Assembly: GCA_003818205.1 (NCBI GenBank)
Contig: RPRQ01000054.1
Location: forward strand, 1 to 33,133
Length of the DNA stretch: 33,133 nt
Source: Bacteroidales bacterium
GTDB lineage: Bacteria; Bacteroidota; Bacteroidia; Bacteroidales; Tenuifilaceae
Direction: 5' to 3'
Part shown: in pieces, positions 24,868 to 31,902 of the stretch
Numbering within the stretch: the first letter of the stretch is position 1
Layout: each line of letters opens with the position of its first letter
The notes under the pieces: model-generated
What the model saw: the letters and a program-made list of their open reading frames with translations, nothing else
Databases searched by the model: none
What the model was told of the DNA's origin: nothing
Program-made: the position numbers and the translations under genes

Positions 24868-25263
24868 ATGAAAAATGATTTTATTTGCCCTAAATGCAAT
24901 GGACTTCTACTCGTTGGCGAAAATATTATTTTTACTGCTACCAACAAAATGGGTAAGCGAGGTCTAATCCTTCTAAGCCCGCATCTTGGCGATTACTCAA
25001 AACACTTAAATCCATCTTTCAAGATTGGGACAGGGGAAGAGGTTGAATTCTTCTGCCCCTTTTGTCATTCCAATCTCGCAGCCTATGAAATCGATAAGCG
25101 ATTAGTTCGATTACTGATGATCGACGAAAATTCCGAGAAACATGAAATTTTCTTTTCAGGAATTGAAGGCGAGAACTGCACCTACAAGGTATCAGAAAAA
25201 GTTTACGAAAAATATGGTAGTTCAGAAAAGTTTGATAGTTACTTTATGACACGAAGGATTTAA
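24868..25263 (+). CDS. Small zinc-ribbon protein of unknown function
   Basis: The roughly 131-residue protein, from the ATG at 24868, starts MKNDFICPKCNG. Two CxxC pairs, Cys7/Cys10 and Cys63/Cys66 (FFCPFCHSN), are 53 residues apart and should bind one zinc. The rest is a mixed alpha/beta domain with RLVRLLMIDENSEKHEIFFS. There is no signal or membrane segment, so it is cytoplasmic. An earlier ATG at 24847 (MKTKKETMKND) is also possible. I recognise no characterised homologue. It is convergent with the next gene. Confidence 0.65.
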   Translation: MKNDFICPKCNGLLLVGENIIFTATNKMGKRGLILLSPHLGDYSKHLNPSFKIGTGEEVEFFCPFCHSNLAAYEIDKRLVRLLMIDENSEKHEIFFSGIEGENCTYKVSEKVYEKYGSSEKFDSYFMTRRI

Positions 25264-25290
25264 ATATCTATAGTTTCTATCACATTTTCC

Positions 25291-25313
25291 GAACAGGGCT
25301 AAACGCCCTGTTC
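25291..25313. terminator. Convergent-gene hairpin overlapping a stop codon
   Basis: GAACAGGGC (25291-25299) and GCCCTGTTC (25305-25313) form a 9-bp stem with a 5-nt loop, 28 nt after the zinc-ribbon gene. The stop codon (TAG, minus strand) of the lipoprotein gene falls at 25299-25301, at the stem-loop junction, and its last codons form one stem arm. No clear T-tract follows on either strand, so the terminator role is plausible but unproven. Confidence 0.5.
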
Positions 25314-26675
25314 GCTCCATCCATTTAATATTGCGTTAAACATCGGATTACCTCGAAGCGTAATTAATAACGGATCGTTTTTAATTTTCGAGAAATCAGC
25401 AAGACCAAATTTTATAGCATTTTTCAATGACTCAATGGCTTCTATCGATTTATCGGTATTGGCTTGCAGGCAAGCCAAAGCATACCAGCTATCAGGGTTT
25501 TCAGGGTCAACCTGTCTGTATATAGAAATAAAGTGTTGAGCCGCCTTCCAATCCTTGTAGAAAAATGCTCTATTTACATTTCCATAGCAGCGAAGGCTAA
25601 TGTAGCCAAGTAAACGTATAGAAACATCACCCTTTAAACCTACCCCCCCATCGTTTAACTTTCTAATCTCACTATTCCACCAAGTTTCAGGTTTCGATCC
25701 AAATGCCGAAGCAAATTCATGTTGCTTTTGGTATTCAAATATCTCAAGCAACACCTGCTCTTTTATGTACTTTTGAAACGATTGCATTTGACTTAACGAA
25801 TCGATTGTAGATTTTAAACCATTAGCATCTACAGTACCGTCAAGGGTTTCGTAGGTTCGCTTTGCAATGAAGCAGGCCAACGCTAAACTATCGGGACAAT
25901 TATTACCCTTTAGGCGATGAATCCTTTTAATATTGCTACTCAAAAACTCATCGACTATGCTTTTATTGGCTATAGAATTTTGCGTCGAATAAATCTCAAG
26001 CATTGTTATTGCCTCTGAAATTGTTGGTTCATAAGGCCAGTGATGCTTTCCCTTGAACACTATAAGCTGATTTTGTATTCCCACTGAATCCATATAAGCG
26101 TTAAGCCGTCTCATTTCAAGGTAATTCATATCCTGAGTACCTGCAATACCAATAAAATGAAAGCCTAAAGAATTTCTATCTAGCTGAAAACCAGCAGAGC
26201 AGGCAATTACCCCTTGTATGCCATTTACTGCTTGAGCAACCATACAAGCAACCCTTGCTCCTCCCGAAAAACCTGAGAGATAGACCCTATTTGGATCAAT
26301 CGCTAGTTTTCGCTGCGTATCGGCAAAAAGTGAATTAACAATGCTGTTTATCTCCTCGGGGCTAAGCCCATTTTTAGAATTATTCGAACCGATTACTATA
26401 TACCCAAGCCTTTCAGCAATGCTTTTCATCAAAGCAACAGGAATACGTCCTTTACCTTGTGGATCAAATGCGTAAATAGCAGGAGAGCTCTTGCTAACAT
26501 CATAGCTGGTTGGCAGATATACGCAGTAACTCTGATTTGGCTCAGCCTTGCATTTAATATTATCGGTTATTGTTCCTTTTTGCGCCCAGTTCAAGAACTG
26601 AACCTTTGGATCGTCAGCCTGATTGCATGATAACAATGCAATAAAAAGGAATGGATAAACCCTTAACCAATTCAT
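25299..26675 (-). CDS. Lipoprotein with alpha/beta hydrolase (esterase-like) and TPR-like regions
   Basis: The 458-residue protein begins with a lipoprotein signal (MNWLRVYPFLFIALLSC, Cys17). The alpha/beta hydrolase-like domain (about 50-235) resembles PHB depolymerase or feruloyl esterase proteins: AIYAFDPQGKGRIPV and RVYLSGFSGGARVA with nucleophile Ser137, and a candidate catalytic His in FKGKHHWPYEP. The C-terminal half is helical and ends with TPR-like repeats (NPDSWYALACLQANTDKSIEAIESLKNAI). The substrate is unknown. A -7 box, TACCTTTG, lies on the minus strand at 26692-26699, and the terminator of the upstream ychF separates the two. Confidence 0.77.
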   Translation of the reverse strand: MNWLRVYPFLFIALLSCNQADDPKVQFLNWAQKGTITDNIKCKAEPNQSYCVYLPTSYDVSKSSPAIYAFDPQGKGRIPVALMKSIAERLGYIVIGSNNSKNGLSPEEINSIVNSLFADTQRKLAIDPNRVYLSGFSGGARVACMVAQAVNGIQGVIACSAGFQLDRNSLGFHFIGIAGTQDMNYLEMRRLNAYMDSVGIQNQLIVFKGKHHWPYEPTISEAITMLEIYSTQNSIANKSIVDEFLSSNIKRIHRLKGNNCPDSLALACFIAKRTYETLDGTVDANGLKSTIDSLSQMQSFQKYIKEQVLLEIFEYQKQHEFASAFGSKPETWWNSEIRKLNDGGVGLKGDVSIRLLGYISLRCYGNVNRAFFYKDWKAAQHFISIYRQVDPENPDSWYALACLQANTDKSIEAIESLKNAIKFGLADFSKIKNDPLLITLRGNPMFNAILNGWSEQGV

Positions 26676-26691
26676 AAGTATCTACTTTTCA

Positions 26692-26699
26692 CAAAGGTA
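26692..26699 (-). promoter_or_regulatory. -7 promoter box of the esterase-like lipoprotein gene
   Basis: TACCTTTG on the minus strand matches TAnnTTTG and is 16 nt before the ATG at 26675. It lies just downstream of the ychF terminator. Confidence 0.4.
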
Positions 26700-26705
26700 A
26701 ATTTA

Positions 26706-26744
26706 AAAACAAAAAGACCTGTCAGATTTTAATCGAACAGGTCT
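26706..26744 (-). terminator. Terminator of ychF
   Basis: AGACCTGT (26715-26722) and ACAGGTCT (26737-26744) form an 8-bp stem with a 14-nt loop. On the minus strand a T-rich run (complement of AAAAACAAAA at 26706-26714) follows, about 20 nt beyond the ychF stop. Confidence 0.8.
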
Positions 26745-26762
26745 AGTGTAATCAATATCGAA

Positions 26763-27860
26763 TTATACGTTAAATCTGATGTGCAGTATATCCCCATCCT
26801 CAACGATATAGGTTTTTCCCTCAACGTGAAGTTTACCCTTCTCCTTGCAGGCATGCTCAGAGCCAAGGGTAATGAAATCGTTATATTTTATTACCTCGGC
26901 ACGAATAAAGCCACGCTCCAAATCGCTATGGATAACCCCTGCTGCCTGAGGCGCAGTCATCCCTTTTTTAATGGTCCAAGCCCTATTCTCCTTTTGACCA
27001 ATGGTAAAAAACGTTTCCAGATCAAGTAGAGTATAGGCAGCACGAATGAGTTTATTTACGCCAGGTTCAGATAGACCAACATCCTTTAGGAATGCCGAGC
27101 GATCCTCTTCGCTGTCGAGTTCAGCAATATCGGCCTCAACCTTTCCAGCAATTATGAGTATCTCAGTACTTTCGTCCTTGAAAAACTCCTTGACCTTCTC
27201 AACATACTTATTGCCATTCACCGCCGATGCTTCGTCAACATTGCAAACGTAAATTACAGGCTTGGTGGAAAGCAGAAACAGGTCGGCGATAAACCGCTTA
27301 TCGCTCTCCTCAACGGGAGCAGTCCTTGCACTTTGGAACGATTCTAAATGATCTTTATATATTTTTAGCACCTCTATACCATGCTTCGCATCCTTATCGC
27401 CAGTCTTGACAAGTTTTTCAAGCCGTTGAATCTTCTTTTCAATAGATTCAAGGTCTTTTACCTGAAGTTCAAAGTTAACCGTCTCTATATCGCGAACTGG
27501 ATCAACCGAGCCTTCAACGTGGGGCAGGTTCTCATCATCAAAGCAACGTAGAACATGAATTAGCGCATCGCAGTTACGTATATCGCCTAGAAAGCTGTTC
27601 CCCATCCCCTCACCTTTATTGGCACCCTTTGCCAAGCCAGGGATATCAACTATTTCAACGGTTGTATGAACCGTTCTATCCGTTGGTTGGAATTTTTCGA
27701 GTACGTATAGCCTGCTATCGGGAACGTTAATGATGCTGATATTCGATTTATTTGAGCTGAATGCAAAATTGCTTGCCTGCGCTTTTGTACTCGACATGCA
27801 GTTGAAAATGGTTGTCTTTCCAACATTCGTAACACCTATAATACCACACTGTAAACCCAT
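26763..27860 (-). CDS. ychF: Redox-regulated ATPase YchF
   Basis: The 365-residue Obg-related P-loop ATPase has the P-loop GVTNVGKTT near the N-terminus, VEIVDIPGLAKGANKGEGMGN (switch II and a glycine-rich segment), a helical insert, and a C-terminal TGS-like domain ending GFIRAEVIKYND ... VEDGDILHIRFNV. It binds ribosomes and hydrolyses ATP, and in E. coli is linked to the oxidative stress response. The P-loop TNVGKTT replaces the more usual PNVGKST, but I recall this as common in Bacteroidota. Its -7 box lies at 27886-27893 and it has its own terminator. Confidence 0.95.
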   Translation of the reverse strand: MGLQCGIIGVTNVGKTTIFNCMSSTKAQASNFAFSSNKSNISIINVPDSRLYVLEKFQPTDRTVHTTVEIVDIPGLAKGANKGEGMGNSFLGDIRNCDALIHVLRCFDDENLPHVEGSVDPVRDIETVNFELQVKDLESIEKKIQRLEKLVKTGDKDAKHGIEVLKIYKDHLESFQSARTAPVEESDKRFIADLFLLSTKPVIYVCNVDEASAVNGNKYVEKVKEFFKDESTEILIIAGKVEADIAELDSEEDRSAFLKDVGLSEPGVNKLIRAAYTLLDLETFFTIGQKENRAWTIKKGMTAPQAAGVIHSDLERGFIRAEVIKYNDFITLGSEHACKEKGKLHVEGKTYIVEDGDILHIRFNV

Positions 27861-27885
27861 TGCTTTAATATTTATTTAGAGGGTG

Positions 27886-27893
27886 CAAAGTTA
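27886..27893 (-). promoter_or_regulatory. -7 promoter box of ychF
   Basis: TAACTTTG on the minus strand is an exact TAnnTTTG match, 25 nt before the ATG at 27860. The expected -33 position falls where the TIR element (from 27912) begins, and no TTG is found there. Confidence 0.45.
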
Positions 27894-27911
27894 GCCGAAA
27901 TTTCTAAATCC

Positions 27912-28187
27912 GTAACTATTCAGCCCTATAAAGAATTTTCACGCAAAGCCTACCCTGCCTGCCGATAGGCAGGGTAGGCAGGGAACACGGAAATTTCTTC
28001 TATTTACTAGTTAGACTTATCGATTGATTCGTTCTTCTCCATCAATGAAAAACCTTAAATTAAACGTTTAAGGTTTTGTTAATAGCAACTATATTTATAA
28101 ACAGTCTCCGTGTTCTCTCCCGATACATCGGGACGGGCTGTGTCTCCGTGGTGTATATTTCATTTCATAGTATTGCCGAATAGTTAC
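27912..28187. mobile_element. TIR element, copy 2 (non-coding)
   Basis: The ends are GTAACTATTC (27912-27921) and GAATAGTTAC (28178-28187), a perfect 10-bp inverted repeat. From the left, blocks TCACGCAAAG and the hairpin TACCCTGCCT/AGGCAGGGTA (27951-27960 / 27967-27976) follow the order seen on the minus strand of the 20372-20771 element. The right part has CTCCGTGTTCTCTCCCGATA, then a small palindrome CCCGATacATCGGG, then GTCTCCGTGGTG. It sits between the ychF promoter and the transketolase upstream region and encodes nothing. Confidence 0.6.
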
Positions 28188-28468
28188 AAAAAATTGAATC
28201 GCTTTTCCCTCTTAGTAGAAGTTTGCTCCATTACGAGAAATAAAAAGCAGAGCGCTAATCATTACATAAACAATTTCACTCTAAACAGATGACAATCATA
28301 TTATTAAACACACAAAAACTAGCTACCTAAACCAAACTAATTACGCAATAAAACCTTCCTATCATGGTTCAACTTTTTTATTTACTCATGAATGATAATG
28401 TGTAATATTTACAACTACATTTGCAAATTGGATTTTTGTTGATTTTTTTAATCTATAAACAGATTTAA
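28188..28468. other. Upstream region of the transketolase operon
   Basis: There is no gene here. The stretch is AT-rich, with a single recognisable promoter -7 box (28416-28423) about 45 nt before the ATG. An open frame at 28110-28292 crosses the TIR element boundary and has no protein-like features. Confidence 0.5.
28416..28423 (+). promoter_or_regulatory. -7 promoter box of the transketolase operon
   Basis: TACATTTG matches TAnnTTTG exactly, giving a leader of about 40 nt before the ATG at 28469. No well-spaced TTG was found. Confidence 0.4.
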
Positions 28469-29314
28469 ATGGCTGATATTCAAAATTTAAAGACAATTGC
28501 ATCTCAAATTCGAAGAGATGTAATCCGCATGATACATAAACCAGCAAGTGGTCATCCAGGCGGTTCGCTTGGCTGTGCCGATTTTTTCACTGCGCTTTAT
28601 TTCGATACGCTCCGTATCGATCCCAAGAAATTTACCATGGACGGCATTGGCGAAGATGTATTCTTCCTTTCCAATGGTCATCTTTCTGCTGTATGGTATA
28701 GCGCATTGGCCCATAGAGGCTTTTTTGAAGTTAGCGAGCTAAGCACTTTTCGCCTTTTAGGTACTCGGCTACAAGGGCATCCAACCACAGCAGAGCATCT
28801 TCCAGGTATTAGAATTGCATCAGGCTCTCTAGGTCAGGGTTTATCGGTTGCCTGCGGAACTGCACTGGCAAAAAAGTTAAATGGCGATAAACATCTTGTC
28901 TATACCCTACATGGCGATGGTGAACTTCAGGAAGGTCAGATTTGGGAGGCCGTCATGTTTGCCGCTGCCAAAAAAGTTGATAATATTATTGCAACCGTTG
29001 ATTACAATGGGCAGCAAATCGATGGTCCTGTTGAACAGGTTCTATCGCTTGGCGATCTCAAGGCAAAGTGGATTGCTTTTGGCTGGGACGTTGTTGAGAT
29101 GAACGGTAACGTGATGGAAGAAGTTGTAAAAGGCTTTGCCGAGGCAAAGTCGAGAACAGGAAAGGGTAAACCCGTTGTTATCCTCATGAAAACAGAAATG
29201 GGTATGGGTGTTGACTATATGATGGGTACCCACAAATGGCATGGCAAGGCTCCAAATGACGATGAGTTTGCGCGTGCAATGGCTCAACTACCAGCAACCA
29301 TTGGCGATTTCTAA
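28469..29314 (+). CDS. Transketolase, N-terminal (thiamine diphosphate-binding) subunit
   Basis: The 281-residue protein corresponds to the first third of a normal transketolase. It has HKPASGHPGGSLGCADFFTALYF, SNGHLSAVWYSAL and the TPP/metal motif GDGELQEGQIWEA ... DYNGQQIDG, followed by the GAKAP-like end MGTHKWHGKAPNDDEF. It pairs with the C-half encoded at 29880 to transfer two-carbon units in the non-oxidative pentose phosphate pathway. Split transketolases occur in many Bacteroidota and other phyla, so this is not a truncation. The gene for a methylglyoxal-synthase-like protein follows after 34 nt. Confidence 0.93.
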   Translation: MADIQNLKTIASQIRRDVIRMIHKPASGHPGGSLGCADFFTALYFDTLRIDPKKFTMDGIGEDVFFLSNGHLSAVWYSALAHRGFFEVSELSTFRLLGTRLQGHPTTAEHLPGIRIASGSLGQGLSVACGTALAKKLNGDKHLVYTLHGDGELQEGQIWEAVMFAAAKKVDNIIATVDYNGQQIDGPVEQVLSLGDLKAKWIAFGWDVVEMNGNVMEEVVKGFAEAKSRTGKGKPVVILMKTEMGMGVDYMMGTHKWHGKAPNDDEFARAMAQLPATIGDF

Positions 29315-29348
29315 TCGTATTATCCAAAAAAATTAAAAAAATATAAAA

Positions 29349-29747
29349 ATGAAAAATATTGCAGTTATAGCGCACGACGCTAAAAAACCAGAACTCGTAA
29401 GATTCTTAAAAGAGCATATCGATTGGTTACCAGGTGTTAACCTTTTAGCCACAGGTAGAACTGCAGAGTTTATTGAATCGCAGGGATTAAGATGTCAGCA
29501 TCTTAGCCCTGGCGTTTCCGGTGGATACAATCAAATCACCGACATGATTGGCAAAAAGGAGATTGACATTGTTATCTTCCTCCGCGACCACAAAATCGTT
29601 CAGCAGCACCACGAGGATATTCGCTACCTTTTAGAGGCATGCAATATGAACAATATCCCATTGGCAACCAACTACGCCAGCGCAGAGCTGATCATTCTAG
29701 GTTTAATTAAGAAAGAGGCTACCGAAAGGGTACAGCGAAACAAATAG
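29349..29747 (+). CDS. Divergent methylglyoxal-synthase-like protein
   Basis: The 132-residue protein has the MGS-like fold: KNIAVIAHDAKKPEL (His9/Asp10, as His19/Asp20 in E. coli MgsA), LLATGRTAEFI, DIVIFLRD and NIPLATNYASAELII. By-eye alignment with MgsA keeps Asp91, His98 and Asp101 (Asp80, His87, Asp90), but the catalytic base Asp71 is Tyr60, within PGVSGGYNQ. The phosphate-site Thr47 is Arg37, one residue is inserted in the glycine loop, and the C-terminal end is shorter than the 152 residues of E. coli. Standard methylglyoxal synthase activity on dihydroxyacetone phosphate is therefore doubtful. The gene lies between the two transketolase halves, on the same strand, suggesting a role in sugar-phosphate metabolism or its sensing. 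Confidence 0.75.
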   Translation: MKNIAVIAHDAKKPELVRFLKEHIDWLPGVNLLATGRTAEFIESQGLRCQHLSPGVSGGYNQITDMIGKKEIDIVIFLRDHKIVQQHHEDIRYLLEACNMNNIPLATNYASAELIILGLIKKEATERVQRNK

Positions 29748-29763
29748 TAATCAAGCAAATTAC

Positions 29764-29798
29764 TACCATCAACGAATGGGTTAAATTCGTTGATGGTA
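29764..29798 (+). promoter_or_regulatory. Strong hairpin 1 between the MGS-like gene and transketolase C-half
   Basis: TACCATCAACGAAT (29764-29777) and ATTCGTTGATGGTA (29785-29798) form a perfect 14-bp stem with a 7-nt loop. An A-rich segment, not T-rich, follows, so simple termination is unlikely. Processing or protection of the operon mRNA is more plausible. Confidence 0.6.
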
Positions 29799-29820
29799 CA
29801 AAAACAATACATACCAAGCA

Positions 29821-29855
29821 TTTCATTAGAATATACCACTTTAATTCTAATGAAA
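29821..29855 (+). promoter_or_regulatory. Strong hairpin 2 just upstream of the transketolase C-half
   Basis: TTTCATTAGAAT (29821-29832) and ATTCTAATGAAA (29844-29855) form a perfect 12-bp stem with an 11-nt loop, ending 24 nt before the ATG at 29880. Together with hairpin 1 it makes a structured 132-nt intercistronic leader. Confidence 0.6.
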
Positions 29856-29879
29856 AAGAGTATAAAACACGACAAATAA

Positions 29880-30833
29880 ATGAAGAAGATAGTTTCAACC
29901 GGAAATAAGGATACCCGATCGGGATTTGGAGCGGGGCTACATGAGCTTGGCAAAACGAATCCTAACGTAGTTGCTCTTTGCGCCGACCTCATCGGCTCAT
30001 TGAAAATGGACGATTTTGTAAAAGATTTTCCCGATCGTTTCTTCCAAACAGGCATTGCCGAGGCGAATATGATCGGGCTTGCAGCAGGGCTAACCATCGG
30101 TGGCAAAATTCCGTTCACCGGAACTTTTGCCGGCTTTGCAACGGGCAGGGTTTACGACCAAATCCGCCAGAGCGTTGCATATTCAAAGAAAAACGTAAAG
30201 ATTTGCGCTTCGCACGCAGGAATTACCCTTGGCGAAGATGGCGCAACGCATCAAATCATGGAGGATATAGGGTTAATGAAGATGCTACCCAACATGGTAG
30301 TTATCAACCCAGCCGATTACAACCAAACCAAAGCAGCAACGCTAGCCGTTGCTGAATGGGATGGTCCAGTTTATCTACGTTTTGGCAGACCTGTAGTTCC
30401 AAACTTCACCCCTGCCGATGAACCTTTTATCATCGGTAAAGCCATTACCATGATTGAGGGTACGGATGTTACCATTTTTGCGACTGGTCATCTTCTCTGG
30501 AAAGCCATAGAGGCTGCCGAAATCCTTGAAGAGCAAGGTATCCATGCAGAGGTTATCAATATTCACACCATAAAACCTCTGGATGATGAGGCTATCCTGA
30601 AATCGGTTACCAAAACGGGCTGTGCTGTTTCAGCCGAGGAGCACCTTATGAATGGCGGTTTAGGCGATAGCGTTGCGCAGCTGCTTGCGCGTAAGCTACC
30701 ACGCCCTCTCGAAATGGTTGCGGTTAACGACAGCTTCGGCGAAAGCGGAAAACCTGAGGAATTACTTAAGAAATTTGGCCTCGAAGCCTCGAATATCGTT
30801 GATGCTGTGAAAAAAGCAATTGCTCGTAAGTAG
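29880..30833 (+). CDS. Transketolase, C-terminal (pyrimidine-binding and C-terminal domain) subunit
   Basis: The 317-residue protein completes the enzyme. The pyrimidine-binding domain includes FFQTGIAEANMIGLAAGL with the TPP-activating Glu in GIAEAN, then GRVYDQIRQSVAYS and HAGITLGEDGATHQ. The transketolase C-terminal domain begins around residue 185 (KAITMIEGTDVTIFATGH) and includes EEHLMNGGLGDSVAQLL. It should form a heteromer with the 28469-29314 product. The sigma factor gene begins 15 nt later, so transketolase and sigma may be cotranscribed. Confidence 0.93.
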   Translation: MKKIVSTGNKDTRSGFGAGLHELGKTNPNVVALCADLIGSLKMDDFVKDFPDRFFQTGIAEANMIGLAAGLTIGGKIPFTGTFAGFATGRVYDQIRQSVAYSKKNVKICASHAGITLGEDGATHQIMEDIGLMKMLPNMVVINPADYNQTKAATLAVAEWDGPVYLRFGRPVVPNFTPADEPFIIGKAITMIEGTDVTIFATGHLLWKAIEAAEILEEQGIHAEVINIHTIKPLDDEAILKSVTKTGCAVSAEEHLMNGGLGDSVAQLLARKLPRPLEMVAVNDSFGESGKPEELLKKFGLEASNIVDAVKKAIARK

Positions 30834-30848
30834 AACTCCATAAGCCGA

Positions 30849-31397
30849 ATGAACAGCTACAGCGATAAGGAGTTGCTCGACATGTACCGCATTAGCGATA
30901 CTCAGAATTTTGCTTTTAACCTTATCGTTCGTAAGTACCAGGAGAGAATTTATTGGCATATCCGTAAAATCGTTGTTAACCATGACGATGCCGATGATGT
31001 TGTTCAGAATACGTTCCTAAAGGTATGGGGTGGGCTTCAGAACTTCCGTGAGGATTCACAACTTTTTACATGGCTCTACAGGATTGCAACCAACGAAGCG
31101 TTAACATTCCTGAAAAAGAAAAAAACAAAATATTTCCTACCCATTGTTGATGTTGAGCAGCAGCTATCGAACACCATCGAAAGCGACCCCTACTTTGATG
31201 GGAATGAGCTGCAAGCAAAACTTCAGAAAGCGATAATCAGGCTTCCTGAAAAGCAGCGATTAGTTTTCAACATGAAATACTTCGACGAGATGAAGTATGA
31301 GGAAATGTCAGAAATTTTTGGCACATCAGTTGGTGCATTAAAGGCATCTTTTCATCACGCAGTAAAAAAAATTGAAAAATACCTTGAGGAGGATTAA
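30849..31397 (+). CDS. ECF-family RNA polymerase sigma factor
   Basis: The 182-residue protein has sigma region 2 (ARKYQERIY-like VRKYQERIYWHIRKIVVNHD, DADDVVQNTFLKVWGGLQNF, SQLFTWLYRIATNEAL) and region 4 (LPEKQRLVFNMKYFDEMKYE and SEIFGTSVGALKASFHHAVKKIE). It starts 15 nt after the transketolase stop and is followed after 49 nt by a probable anti-sigma gene and then a periplasmic lipoprotein. This sigma, regulator, periplasmic protein order suggests an envelope stress circuit. Confidence 0.95.
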   Translation: MNSYSDKELLDMYRISDTQNFAFNLIVRKYQERIYWHIRKIVVNHDDADDVVQNTFLKVWGGLQNFREDSQLFTWLYRIATNEALTFLKKKKTKYFLPIVDVEQQLSNTIESDPYFDGNELQAKLQKAIIRLPEKQRLVFNMKYFDEMKYEEMSEIFGTSVGALKASFHHAVKKIEKYLEED

Positions 31398-31446
31398 ACC
31401 CTCTTTAGTTGATTACGTCATAACTACAGAAGAATAAATAATTGAG

Positions 31447-31902
31447 ATGAACAGTTTAGAACAATTTGGACCCAAACTCACCCAGACAGGAAAGGATAAC
31501 CCATACAGGGTTCCAGAGGGCTATTTTGACGCATTGCCATCGAGGGTTCAGGAATTATGCACAAAACAAAAGATTGATGAGCCTTCAGTTAGCTGGGGTG
31601 TTACCCTCAGAACTCAGCTTGCGCTCGCAGCAGGGATATGCTTATTCGTTATGCTTGCCGTTACGGGCTATTACTATTCAAAGCAAGTCGGTTCAGCAGG
31701 TTTATTCGAAAAAGATTACATTAAATTGGTTGAGGAGAGTGGAATTGAGTTCAATGAAATTCAGCTTTATGAGGTTGTAACCAATAAAGCCAAGAAGGAC
31801 ACCACTAAGAATCGCCCCAACGATGAGCTGATGGATTACCTATTCAACGATTACATTGAGAACGGAACTCTTTTAGAACCAACCAGAACCATTAAACCGT
31901 GA
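31447..31902 (+). CDS. Single-span membrane protein, putative anti-sigma factor
   Basis: The 151-residue protein has an N-terminal cytoplasmic part with the block NPYRVPEGYFDALPSRVQEL, which I recall as typical of Bacteroidota proteins encoded after ECF sigma genes. A membrane span lies near residues 56-77 (LALAAGICLFVMLAVTGYYY), followed by an acidic periplasmic tail (KDYIKLVEESGIEFNEIQLY ... DELMDYLFNDYIENG). There is no zinc-binding HXXXCXXC motif. The gene overlaps the next one by 4 nt (GTGA). The anti-sigma role is inferred from position and layout. Confidence 0.7.
   Translation: MNSLEQFGPKLTQTGKDNPYRVPEGYFDALPSRVQELCTKQKIDEPSVSWGVTLRTQLALAAGICLFVMLAVTGYYYSKQVGSAGLFEKDYIKLVEESGIEFNEIQLYEVVTNKAKKDTTKNRPNDELMDYLFNDYIENGTLLEPTRTIKP

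Noticed and set aside
26763-27860. Unusual P-loop TNVGKTT in YchF as a novelty
   Set aside because: I recall the same variant in many Bacteroidota YchF proteins, and the rest of the protein is ordinary.
28469-30833. Transketolase halves as a broken gene
   Set aside because: Both halves begin and end cleanly at domain borders, and split transketolases are established in Bacteroidota.
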